Origin: Streptomyces sp. NBC_01478
Lineage (GTDB): Bacteria > Actinomycetota > Actinomycetes > Streptomycetales > Streptomycetaceae
Reading direction: 5' to 3'
NCBI RefSeq assembly: GCF_036227225.1
Contig: NZ_CP109444.1
Span: forward strand, 9,839,501 to 9,903,500
DNA: 64,000 bases
Below the pieces are notes generated by a model. That model was not told where the DNA came from. It ran no database searches and saw nothing but the letters and a program-made list of their open reading frames with translations. The position numbers and the translations under genes are program-made. Position 1 is the stretch's first letter. Every line of letters starts with the position of its first letter. This document shows, piece by piece, positions 8,450-16,124 of the stretch.

Positions 8450-9454
8450 TCAGGCCTTCGCGAACACCACCCAGACCTGGCCCTTCGCAAAGTTCACCGG
8501 CGTAGCGTCCGACGTGGTGAACTCCGTTCCGTCCGTGGCCTTCTGCCGCTTCCAGTCGACGCTGAAGGTACGGCCGTCCCGCAGGACGTCCGCCTTCCCG
8601 GAGCCCACCGACTCGGTGTACGGCGTGTTGTTGCCGAGGACGTCGTGATAGACGGACTTGCGGATCTTCACGTACTGCACGACGACGGTCGCCGGAGCCA
8701 CCCGCTTGCCGTCGGTCGTCACGGTGGGTGTGCCGTCCTCGGTGACCAGCCAGCGGTGCTTGCTCCCGGACCAGGTGAAGGTGAAACGGGCCGCTGGATA
8801 CCGCACGGTACGAGAAGCGGTGGGCTTGCCGCCCGCGGGGGCCGCGCCGTAGTGGAAACCGGTCGTCAGGGCCGCCGCGCCCGGCGCCGAGGAGAGCAGC
8901 TTGGCCGGGTGCAGATAGAGGTTGTGCGGGGCGGATTTGGTGACCCCGCGGTAGTAGGCGCTCGCCACCTCGTCGGGCGACGCGGACCGCAGCGGGGCCT
9001 TGGCGATCAGCGGCAGCAGCTTGTGCTGGGCGCCGGAGAAGGCGAGCGTCGGCTCGTGGAACTGGCGCAGCAGCTCCAGGTCGGACACGCGGGCGCTGCG
9101 CACCGGTCCGACTGACTTGGGGAGCTTGGTGGCGAACACCGCCATCAGCCGGCTCAGCCCGCCCTCGACCTGCTCGGCGTAGACGATGTCCGCCGAGTCC
9201 AGACCCGTCTGAGGGCGGGCCGCGGGGACGTTGTCGATCTTCACCGCGAGCACCGGGCCGGCGGCGGGGGCGACCGTGCCGCCGGCGCTCGGGCTCTGTT
9301 CCGGGCTCTGCGTGGGGAACTGGATCTTTCCGCGCCCGTCGTCGACGGACGGGCCGTCATGTGCCGAGCAGCCCACCGCCAGGGAGGCCGTCATCGTGGC
9401 GGCCAGCAGCGCCGCTCTTCTCGCGCCGCGCCGCCGAGGCGTCCTGTGTCCCAT
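8450..9454 (-). CDS. DUF3048-type lipoprotein (YerB-like)
   Basis: The 334-residue product starts with a basic region and a hydrophobic segment ending in the lipobox LAVGC, so it should be exported and lipid-anchored, with a Ser/Pro-rich linker after the cysteine. The remainder matches my recollection of the DUF3048 family: AVKIDNVPAARPQTGLDSAD, VYAEQVEGGLSRLMAVF and GPVRSARVSDLELLRQF at the front, with a C-terminal part near VYHDVLGNNTPYTESVGSGK. The biochemical role of this family is not known to me. ATG 9454 was chosen over a TTG 18 nt upstream. Confidence 0.8.
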   Translation of the reverse strand: MGHRTPRRRGARRAALLAATMTASLAVGCSAHDGPSVDDGRGKIQFPTQSPEQSPSAGGTVAPAAGPVLAVKIDNVPAARPQTGLDSADIVYAEQVEGGLSRLMAVFATKLPKSVGPVRSARVSDLELLRQFHEPTLAFSGAQHKLLPLIAKAPLRSASPDEVASAYYRGVTKSAPHNLYLHPAKLLSSAPGAAALTTGFHYGAAPAGGKPTASRTVRYPAARFTFTWSGSKHRWLVTEDGTPTVTTDGKRVAPATVVVQYVKIRKSVYHDVLGNNTPYTESVGSGKADVLRDGRTFSVDWKRQKATDGTEFTTSDATPVNFAKGQVWVVFAKA

Positions 9455-9603
9455 GCCCACCGTTGCCACCAAGTCTGTGTTTTCGATTGTGCGCTTATAA
9501 GTTCATTGGTGGCCATACCCGCTCGGTTGTGTTTGTGCGCGCTGATTGCGCCGATCGGCCCAGGGGAAATACGGAAGAGGCCAGTCCGTGACCTGGGGAA
9601 GGG

Positions 9604-10683
9604 TCAGTCCGGCGAGTCCCAGGGGCCGAGAATCTCCGCAAGGTCGTAGCGGACGGGCTCCTCCAGTTGTGCGTACGTGCAGCTTTCTGGCGTGCGATCC
9701 GGGCGCCAGCGGCGAAAACGCGCCGTGTGCCGGAAGCGCGCGCCGTTCTCCATGTGGTCGTACGCCACCTCGGCCACCCGCTCCGGTCTCAGCGGCACCC
9801 ACGACAGGTCCTTCTTGCCCGACCAGCGGCTCGGCGCGCCCGGCAGCCGGGCCGACTCGTGCGCGGCCTCCTCCGCCCAGGCCGCCCACGGATGTCCCGT
9901 CGGGTCGTCCATGCGCAGCGGCGCCAGTTCCTCGATCAGCTCGGCGCGCCGCTTCATGGTGAAGGCGGCGGACACCCCCACGTGCTGGAGGGTGCCGTGA
10001 TCGTCGTACAGGCCGAGAAGGAGGGACCCCACGACGGGCCCGCTCTTGTGCAGGCGGTACCCGGCGACGACGACATCGGCCGTCCGCTCGTGCTTGATCT
10101 TGAACATGGCGCGCTCGTCCTGGCGGTAGCGCAGGTCCAGCGGCTTCGCCACGACACCGTCCAGCCCGGCGCCCTCGTACTGCTCGAACCACCGTTGCGC
10201 GACCTCGATGTCAGTGGTCGCGGGCGCCAGATGCACGGGCGCGGTCGCACCGGACAGCGCCCGGGCCAGCAGCGCCCGCCGGTCGCCGAGTCCCACGTCG
10301 AGCAGCGACTCGTCGGCCAGCGCCAGCAGGTCGAAGGCGACGAACGAGGCCGGCGTCCGCTCGGCCAGCGTCCGCACCCGCGACTCGGCCGGGTGGATGC
10401 GCTCGGTCAGCGCGTCGAAGTCGAGCCGCCCCTCCCGGGCGATCACGATCTCCCCGTCCAGCACGCACCGCTGCGGCAGCCGCTCCTTCAGCGCCTCGAC
10501 GAGCTCGGGAAAATACCTGGTCAGCGGCTTTCCGGTACGGCTGCCCAGCTCGGCCTCCGCACCGTCACGGAACACGATCGCCCGGAAGCCGTCCCACTTC
10601 GCCTCGTAGTGCATGCCCGGCGGAATCCGCGCCACCGACTTGGCGAGCATGGGCTTCACGGGCGGCATCACCGGCAGATCCAT
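9604..10683 (-). CDS. ATP-dependent DNA ligase (LigC/LigD ligase-domain type)
   Basis: This 359-residue ATP-dependent ligase has the nucleotidyltransferase lysine at Lys29 in motif I (EAKWDGFRA), followed by LDGEIVI, FVAFDLLAL, EGAGLDGVVAKP and FKIKHERTADVVVAGYRLHK (motifs III-V). A C-terminal OB-fold covers about residues 215-320. It lacks the polymerase and phosphoesterase domains of full LigD; the polymerase is a separate gene divergent from it, 75 bp away. Together they suggest a split NHEJ or repair ligase pair, although no ku gene is in this window. Confidence 0.9.
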   Translation of the reverse strand: MDLPVMPPVKPMLAKSVARIPPGMHYEAKWDGFRAIVFRDGAEAELGSRTGKPLTRYFPELVEALKERLPQRCVLDGEIVIAREGRLDFDALTERIHPAESRVRTLAERTPASFVAFDLLALADESLLDVGLGDRRALLARALSGATAPVHLAPATTDIEVAQRWFEQYEGAGLDGVVAKPLDLRYRQDERAMFKIKHERTADVVVAGYRLHKSGPVVGSLLLGLYDDHGTLQHVGVSAAFTMKRRAELIEELAPLRMDDPTGHPWAAWAEEAAHESARLPGAPSRWSGKKDLSWVPLRPERVAEVAYDHMENGARFRHTARFRRWRPDRTPESCTYAQLEEPVRYDLAEILGPWDSPD

Positions 10684-10758
10684 GACTCCGATTCTGCGCC
10701 CGTACGACGCTCACCGCCCGGTGTGCGAGCTGTGCGCGGGAGGCCTACGGTGGCTCGC

Positions 10759-11811
10759 ATGGGCGAAGCGGTGGAACTGGAGGCGGGCGGCCGGACCGTA
10801 CGGCTGTCCAGTCCCGGCAAGATCTTCTTCCCGGAGCGCGGCTTCACCAAGCTGGACCTCGCCCAGTACTACATCGCGGTCGGCCCGGGGATCCTCCGCG
10901 CCCTGCGGAACCGCCCGACCACCCTGGAGCGCTATCCGGACGGGGTCGAGGGCGAGAACTTCTTCCAGAAGCGGGCACCCAAGAACATGCCCGACTGGAT
11001 CCCGACCGCCCACATCACCTTCCCCAGCGGACGCAGCGCCGACGAGATGTGCCCCACCGAACAGGCCGCCGTCCTGTGGGCCGCCCAGTACGGCACGCTC
11101 ACCTTCCACCCCTGGCCGGTACGCCGCGACGACGTCGACAGCCCCGACGAACTCCGCATCGACCTCGACCCACAGCCCGGCACCGACTACGACGACGCGG
11201 TCCGCGCCGCCCATGAACTCCGCGCCGTACTCGACGAGTTCGGCGGTCTGCGGGGCTTCCCCAAGACCTCCGGCGGACGCGGCCTGCACGTCTTCGTCCC
11301 CATCGAACCGCGCTGGACCTTCACCCAGGTCCGCCGCGCGGCCATCGCGGTCGGCCGGGAGCTGGCGCGCCGGATGCCCGACCAGGTGACGATCAACTGG
11401 TGGAAGGAGGAGCGCGGCGAGCGCATCTTCGTCGACTACAACCAGACCGCCCGCGACCGCACCATCGCCTCCGCCTATTCCGTACGACCCCGCCCGCACG
11501 CCCCCGTCTCGGCGCCCCTGCGCTGGGACGAGGTCCCCGTCGCGCACCCCCGGGACTTCGACCTCGCGACGATGCCGGCCCGGTTCGCCGAACTCGGCGA
11601 CGTGCACGCCGACATGGACGACCACCGCTTCTCCCTGGACGCCCTGCTCGAACTGGCCCGCCGCGACGAACACGATCACGGGCTGGGCGATCTGCCGTAT
11701 CCGCCGGAGTACCCGAAGATGCCGGGGGAGCCGAAGAGGGTGCAGCCGAGCAGGGCGAGGAAGGCCGCTGCCTCGGATTCCGCCGCCGACTCCGACCCTG
11801 ACGGATCATGA
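10759..11811 (+). CDS. LigD-type primase-polymerase (archaeo-eukaryotic primase family)
   Basis: A 350-residue stand-alone LigD polymerase domain. It includes the catalytic Asp pair in RIDLDPQPG (Asp135 and Asp137), the SGGRGLHVFVP nucleotide-binding block, and the DNA-end-binding N-terminal features FFPERGFTK and ENFFQKRAPKNMPDW. The ATG at 10759 is preferred because it gives the standard LigD-pol N-terminus. It is divergently arranged with the ATP-dependent ligase, and its TGA lies 4 nt before the next gene. A role in end-processing is known for the family; the link to the neighbouring ligase is inferred. Confidence 0.9.
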   Translation: MGEAVELEAGGRTVRLSSPGKIFFPERGFTKLDLAQYYIAVGPGILRALRNRPTTLERYPDGVEGENFFQKRAPKNMPDWIPTAHITFPSGRSADEMCPTEQAAVLWAAQYGTLTFHPWPVRRDDVDSPDELRIDLDPQPGTDYDDAVRAAHELRAVLDEFGGLRGFPKTSGGRGLHVFVPIEPRWTFTQVRRAAIAVGRELARRMPDQVTINWWKEERGERIFVDYNQTARDRTIASAYSVRPRPHAPVSAPLRWDEVPVAHPRDFDLATMPARFAELGDVHADMDDHRFSLDALLELARRDEHDHGLGDLPYPPEYPKMPGEPKRVQPSRARKAAASDSAADSDPDGS

Positions 11812-11815
11812 ACGC

Positions 11816-12745
11816 ATGACTCGCCTGCTGACCCGGAGCCACCTCGGTGCCCTGTGGGAACCCCCGGCCTGTATCGCCGCGTTGCGGGCCGGCTTCCTCG
11901 CCGTGGGGGCCGAGGTGGCGATCCCGGGCCAACGGGTGCGCACCGACCTGCCGTTCCCCGGTACGGCCACCGCCCTGCTGCCCGGACTGCTGCCGGGCAT
12001 CGAGGCGTACACGGTGAAGGTCAACGCCAAGTTCCCTGACGCACGGCCCGCGTTGAGAGGCGTGCTGTGCCTGCACAGCGGTGTGGACGGTGAGTTGCTC
12101 GCCCTCCTGGACTCGGCGACGGTGACCGCGTGGCGGACGGGGCTGGCGGCCGCCCTGGGCACGCATGCCCTCGCGGGGCCGGCGGAGGGCGCGGTGGTGG
12201 GGGTGATCGGCGCGGGAGCGCAGGCCGAGTTGACGGTGCGAGGACTGGGCGCGCTGCGGTCCTACGGCGAACTCCTCGTCCACGACACGGACGTGGACCG
12301 CGCGGCCGCGTTCGCCCTGCGGCACGGCGGCCGGGTGCTCGGCTCGGCGAAGGAGATCGCCTCGGCCGCCGACATCGTCCTGCTGGCGACCTGGTCCCGC
12401 ACTCCGCTGCTGTCCCTCGCGGACACCGGGGAAGGGCAGCACCTCACCAGCCTGGGCGCCGACGAGCCGGGCAAGCGGGAACTCGCCGCCGACCTGCTCG
12501 ACGCGGCACTCGTCGTCGTCGACGACCGTCAACTCGTCGAGTCCGTCGGCGCGTTGACCCCGACCGACATCGACACCACGCTCGGCGACGTACTGCGCGG
12601 CGACCACCCGGGACGGACCGACACCGTCGCCCGCTCCGTCTACGCCCCGGTCGGGCTGCCGTGGCAGGACCTGGCGCTCGCGTGGCTGGCGTACGAGCGG
12701 GCGGAGCGGGACGGGGTCGGACGGCAGGTGGATCTGCTGGGGTGA
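11816..12745 (+). CDS. Ornithine cyclodeaminase / mu-crystallin family protein
   Basis: This 309-residue protein of the ornithine cyclodeaminase/alanine dehydrogenase superfamily has the NAD(P)-binding GxGxxA motif (GVIGAGAQAELTVRGL), preceded by the substrate domain with YTVKVNAKFP and by DSATVTAWRTGLAAALGTHA. ADIVLLATWSRTPLL and GADEPGKRELAADLL follow. Members act as cyclodeaminases, ketimine reductases or amino-acid dehydrogenases, so the substrate cannot be assigned. It follows the polymerase gene by 4 nt and could be cotranscribed with it. Confidence 0.85.
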   Translation: MTRLLTRSHLGALWEPPACIAALRAGFLAVGAEVAIPGQRVRTDLPFPGTATALLPGLLPGIEAYTVKVNAKFPDARPALRGVLCLHSGVDGELLALLDSATVTAWRTGLAAALGTHALAGPAEGAVVGVIGAGAQAELTVRGLGALRSYGELLVHDTDVDRAAAFALRHGGRVLGSAKEIASAADIVLLATWSRTPLLSLADTGEGQHLTSLGADEPGKRELAADLLDAALVVVDDRQLVESVGALTPTDIDTTLGDVLRGDHPGRTDTVARSVYAPVGLPWQDLALAWLAYERAERDGVGRQVDLLG

Positions 12746-12761
12746 GGGGATGCCGCCGAGT

Positions 12762-12775
12762 TGGGAGCGCTCTCA
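12762..12775. promoter_or_regulatory. CebR-like LacI operator
   Basis: TGGGAGCGCTCTCA differs at one base from the palindrome TGGGAGCGCTCCCA, known as the binding site of the cellobiose regulator CebR and relatives in Streptomyces. It lies 56 bp upstream of a LacI-family gene, the expected place for autoregulation. The match is direct; its use by the adjacent regulator is inference. Confidence 0.7.
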
Positions 12776-12830
12776 CCGTCCGGTTCTCCCGCGGCTATCC
12801 TGATCCGCATCGTCGAGGAGGGGTCCAGAA

Positions 12831-13877
12831 GTGACCGAGACAGCACCGCGTCCCACGCTGGAGGCCGTGGCCGCGCGGGCGGGGGTGTCGCGGGCCACCG
12901 TCTCCCGGGTGGTCAACGGCGGGGACGGGGTGCGGGAATCACTCGTCGAACGAGTCCGGCAGGCCGTGGAGGAACTCGGGTACGTCCCCAACCAGGCCGC
13001 CCGGAGCCTGGTCACGAAGCGGCACGACGCCATCGCGGTGGTGATCGCCGAACCGGAGACCCGCGTCTTCGCCGACCCCTTCTTCGCCATGCAACTCCGC
13101 GGCATCAGCAAGGAGTTGACCGCCCACGACTCCCAACTGGTGCTGCTCCTCACGGAAGGCCGCGCCGACCACGTCCGCGTCGGCCGCTATCTCGCCGGCG
13201 GCCATGTGGACGGCGCGCTCGTCTTCTCCCTGCACCTCGACGACCCGCTGCCCGGACTGATCCAACGGGCCGGTGTCCCCACGGTGTTCGGCGGCCGGCC
13301 CTCCTGGAGCGAGGGGACACGCGCCTTCGGCCCCACGGTGTACGTCGACTGCGACAACCGGGGCGGCGCCCGTGAGGCCGTACGGCATCTCGTCGGGCTC
13401 GGCCGCACCCGGATCGCGCACATCACCGGCGCGCTCGACCAGACGTCCGCGGTGGACCGGCTCGACGGGTTCCGGGACGTCATGGTCGACGTCGACCCGC
13501 GGCTGATCGTCGAGAGCGACTTCACTCCGGGCGGCGGTGAGCGTGCGATGCGGGAACTCCTGGACCGCTGCCCCGATGTGGACGCCGTGTTCGCCGCGAA
13601 CGACCTCACCGCGTACGGCGCGCTGAAGGTGCTGCGGGAGGAGGGGCTGCGGGTGCCCGAGGACGTGGCGGTGATCGGCTTCGACGACATGCTGCCGGTC
13701 GCCGAACAGACCGAGCCGCCGCTCACGACGGTCCGTCAGGACATCGAGGAGATGGGCCGGTTGATGGCCCGCCTGCTGCTGCGCGGCCTCGACCGCCGGG
13801 GCGTCCGGGACGGCATCGGAGGCGCGCCGTCCAGCGTGATCCTGCCGACCACACTGGTCCACCGCGCCTCGGCGTGA
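12831..13877 (+). CDS. LacI-family transcriptional regulator
   Basis: This 348-residue protein has an N-terminal LacI helix-turn-helix (LEAVAARAGVSRATVSRVVN, about residues 10-29) and hinge helix (PNQAARSLVTKR). A periplasmic-binding-protein-like sensor follows, with DAVFAANDLTAYGALKVLRE and PEDVAVIGFDDMLPVAEQTE. The start is GTG at 12831 after GGAGGGG. A CebR-like operator lies upstream, so it may be autoregulated and sugar-responsive, but no sugar transporter or glycosidase is adjacent. Its regulon is therefore likely elsewhere. Confidence 0.9.
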   Translation: MTETAPRPTLEAVAARAGVSRATVSRVVNGGDGVRESLVERVRQAVEELGYVPNQAARSLVTKRHDAIAVVIAEPETRVFADPFFAMQLRGISKELTAHDSQLVLLLTEGRADHVRVGRYLAGGHVDGALVFSLHLDDPLPGLIQRAGVPTVFGGRPSWSEGTRAFGPTVYVDCDNRGGAREAVRHLVGLGRTRIAHITGALDQTSAVDRLDGFRDVMVDVDPRLIVESDFTPGGGERAMRELLDRCPDVDAVFAANDLTAYGALKVLREEGLRVPEDVAVIGFDDMLPVAEQTEPPLTTVRQDIEEMGRLMARLLLRGLDRRGVRDGIGGAPSSVILPTTLVHRASA

Positions 13878-14027
13878 GCGACGACCCGGCGGTGCTGCCG
13901 GGTTCTGGGCTTGGCGGAGCCCGAGTGGTGCCGTCGGGCACATGCGCACCCCTGCAAGGGGATTTGCCCTCGGCGGGCCGGTTCGTTCCGCACTGCCCAC
14001 TCATCAGCCGGCGTCTCCGTGAGAGCC

Positions 14028-14530
14028 GCGCGCCTGTGCGTGCCGTGACTCCACGCGAGCCGCCCCCTGCGTGGGCTGGTGCCCCCGCGTCAGCCGCCCC
14101 CTGCGTGGGCCGGTGCCCCCGCGTCAGCCGCCCCCTGCGTGAGTCGCACCCTGCCCGGCAGATCGTGAGCCCGGGTGAGCCTCTCGTGAGTCGCGTTCCC
14201 GCGTAGCGGCCCCCGGCGCGGGCCGTGCCCTCGAGTGAGTTGCTTCCCGGGGTAAGCGGCACCCTCGCGCGGTCCGCGACCCTGCGTGAGCCGCGCTTTG
14301 CGTGGCAGTAACCCCGCGTCAGCCGCCCCCTGCGTGGGCCGGTGCCCCGAGAGGGTCGCTTCCCTGCGTGGGCCGCGCCTTGCGTGGTCGTAACCCCGAG
14401 TGGGCCGCGACCCCGCGTGAGTCGCACCCTGGGCGGGCTCACCCCGGGGCGGGCCGCGCCTTCGGGTGAGTCGTTTCCTCGCCCGGGCCGCGCCGCCGTG
14501 CAACCGACGCCCCCGTGAGACCGGTGCCCC
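14028..14530. repeat. Degenerate ~17-bp tandem repeat tract
   Basis: Between the lacI-type gene and the glyoxalase gene (13878-14572) there is no credible gene. The stretch is mostly a run of 25 or more imperfect units close to CCCTGCGTGAGCCGCGC, with substitutions such as CCCTGCGTGGGCCGGTG and CCCCGCGTCAGCCGC. A 37-bp block is repeated exactly at 14083-14119 and 14312-14348. The period is not a multiple of three, so translation gives shifting Arg/Gly-rich peptides, which argues against coding. It has no CRISPR-like spacers. Confidence 0.75.
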
Positions 14531-14572
14531 GCGCAGGTCGCAGATCGTGGTCCCCGCGCGGGCCCGGCAGCG

Positions 14573-15364
14573 TCAACCCTGCGGCGGCTCGCTCTTGATG
14601 ACGGCGAAGCGGGCGCCGTGCGGGTCGGTGAGCTGGGCCATGCGGCCGACGCCCTCCATGGTGGCGGCCGGCACGGTGACCTTGCCGCCGGACTCCAGGG
14701 CCTTGGTCACCGTGGCGTCGACGTCGGCGACCTCGAAGTACGCCAGCCAGTACGCCCCCGAGACCGCGCCGGTCGGGTCGAAGTCGAGCGGGACGACACC
14801 GCCGAACATCGCGTCCTCGCCGAGGCCGGCCGGGTTGATGCACGTGTAGTCGACGCCCGCCATGGGTGCGGCCGAGGTCTCCAGGCCGAGTGAGGCGTGG
14901 TAGAACGCCGCCGCCGCGGCGATGTCCGGCGTGTACAGCTCGACCCAGGTCAGCGAACCGGGATCTCCCGTCACATCGACACCCTTGGTCCGGCCGGGCT
15001 GCCAGATGCCGAACGCCGCGCCCGCCGGGTCCCTGAGGATCGCCATGTGTCCCGCGTCCATCACGTCCATCGGCTGGAGCAGGACCGCGCCGTGCGCCTG
15101 CTCCACCGCCTTGGCCGTGGCCTCCGCGTCCGGGCTCTGGAAGTACACGGTCCAGGCGGACGATTCGTGCTCCGGCTGCAGTGGCATGCCGCCGGCGACG
15201 GTCTTGCCGTCGAGTTGGAAGAAGCCGTAGCCGCCGGCCTCGGGTCCCGCCGACTGGAACCGCCAGCCGAAGAGACCGCCGTAGAAGGAGATGGCGCTGT
15301 CGATGTCGGGCGAGCCGACGTCCAGCCAGTTGGGAGCGCCGTTGACGAAACGGGTGGTGAGCAT
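14573..15364 (-). CDS. VOC-family (glyoxalase-like) protein, two domains
   Basis: A 263-residue protein made of two vicinal-oxygen-chelate modules. The first covers about residues 1-125 (APNWLDVGSPDIDSAISFYG through ILRDPAGAAFGIWQPG), the second about 135-260 (LTWVELYTPDIAAAAAFYH through LTDPHGARFAVIKSEP). Such proteins include hydroxylases, dioxygenases, isomerases and drug-binding proteins; the substrate cannot be read from the sequence. The ATG at 15364 follows a perfect AGGAGGG with 5-nt spacing. An upstream in-frame start at 15469 is less likely. Confidence 0.85.
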   Translation of the reverse strand: MLTTRFVNGAPNWLDVGSPDIDSAISFYGGLFGWRFQSAGPEAGGYGFFQLDGKTVAGGMPLQPEHESSAWTVYFQSPDAEATAKAVEQAHGAVLLQPMDVMDAGHMAILRDPAGAAFGIWQPGRTKGVDVTGDPGSLTWVELYTPDIAAAAAFYHASLGLETSAAPMAGVDYTCINPAGLGEDAMFGGVVPLDFDPTGAVSGAYWLAYFEVADVDATVTKALESGGKVTVPAATMEGVGRMAQLTDPHGARFAVIKSEPPQG

Positions 15365-15636
15365 TGTTGCCCTCCTCATTGAAGGGTCCCGTCCTGTGCA
15401 CTGCCGAGTCTTGCACCGCCCACTGACAATCGCTGCCGGAGTACGCCAGTGGTTCGGGGACACGGTCATGATTACCCTCGGTGACCGCTGAAGTTCTCCG
15501 TGTTTTCATCCGGTTCCGCGCGCCGCCGTGCGCCGGTGTGGTCGTAGGGCCATCATCGGGGCGGCCGGAGGCCTCGGAGCGCGGCGTTGATCCCGCGTTG
15601 ATCGAACGTTTTTCGCCGGAGGGCACGATCGTGCCC

Positions 15637-15882
15637 ATGCACATCGACACGATCACCACGCCCGACCTGGCCTGGCAGCAGGAGGCGTTGTGCGCGCAGA
15701 CCGGGGCGGACTTCTTCTTCCCCGAGCCGGGCAGCTCCGTCAGGGAGGCCAAGCGGATCTGCGGCATGTGCCCGATCCGCTCCGCCTGTCTGGAGTACGC
15801 CCTCGACAACGACGAACGCTTCGGTGTGTGGGGTGGGCTGTCGGAGAAGGAGCGCCTGGAGATCCGGCGCGGCTCGCGTTGA
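15637..15882 (+). CDS. WhiB-like [4Fe-4S] transcription regulator
   Basis: An 81-residue Wbl protein with the four cluster cysteines Cys19, Cys42, Cys45 and Cys51 (CGMCPIRSACL), the beta-turn GVWGG at residues 63-67, and a basic C-terminus (KERLEIRRGSR). ATG 15637 has GGAGGGC about 12 nt upstream. Wbl proteins bind the principal sigma factor and control development, stress or antibiotic tolerance. Which paralogue this is cannot be decided from the sequence alone. It lies 58 bp upstream of the first tRNA-like gene. Confidence 0.93.
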   Translation: MHIDTITTPDLAWQQEALCAQTGADFFFPEPGSSVREAKRICGMCPIRSACLEYALDNDERFGVWGGLSEKERLEIRRGSR

Positions 15883-15940
15883 ACGGGGCGTTTATCGGTG
15901 CGGGTCGCGCGGGAGAGTGCGGCTAGGATCCGGGGGCGCA

Positions 15941-16012
15941 CCCGGGCGTAGCGCAGAGGCAGGCGCTCGTCTTGGCAAGACGACCACATCGGTTCGAATC
16001 CGATCCCCGGGC
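15941..16012 (+). tRNA. Atypical tRNA-like gene, nominal Ala (GGC)
   Basis: A cloverleaf can be drawn: D-stem GCGC/GCGC with loop AGAGGCAG; anticodon stem TCGTC/GACGA with loop TTGGCAA (anticodon GGC at 15974-15976); 4-nt variable loop; T-stem ATCGG/CCGAT with loop TTCGAAT; acceptor CCCGGG against 3' CCCCGGG. The 5' acceptor strand has an extra C (15947) that must bulge for G15948 to pair. The discriminator is C, no CCA is encoded, and the Ala G3:U70 pair is absent. TAGGAT at 15924-15929 could be its -10. It is related to the copies at 16023 and 22042. Confidence 0.6.
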
Positions 16013-16022
16013 TGCGTTCGGG

Positions 16023-16094
16023 GGCCCTGTAGAGCAGAGGCAGACTCGCCGCCTTGTCAGGGCGGATACGCCGGTTCGAATCCGGCCGGGGCCC
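16023..16094 (+). tRNA. Atypical tRNA-like gene, nominal Asp (GTC)
   Basis: Ten bases after the previous tRNA-like gene. Acceptor GGCCCTG pairs with CGGGGCC, and the pairing can extend by two G-C pairs on the outside. D-stem is GAG/CTC with loop CAGAGGCAGA; anticodon stem CCGCC/GGCGG with loop TTGTCAG (anticodon GTC at 16056-16058); variable loop ATAC; T-stem GCCGG/CCGGC with loop TTCGAAT. The discriminator position is C, not the G usual for tRNA-Asp. It ends 30 bp before the zinc-ribbon/SDR gene and could be cotranscribed with it. Confidence 0.62.
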
Positions 16095-16124
16095 CACTCC
16101 AGAGCACGGCCGGGGCGGGAAGCG

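Noticed and set aside
14028..14530. CRISPR-like array or repetitive protein
   Set aside because: Repeats are adjacent and degenerate with no spacers, no cas genes are present, and the ~17-bp period breaks the reading frame.
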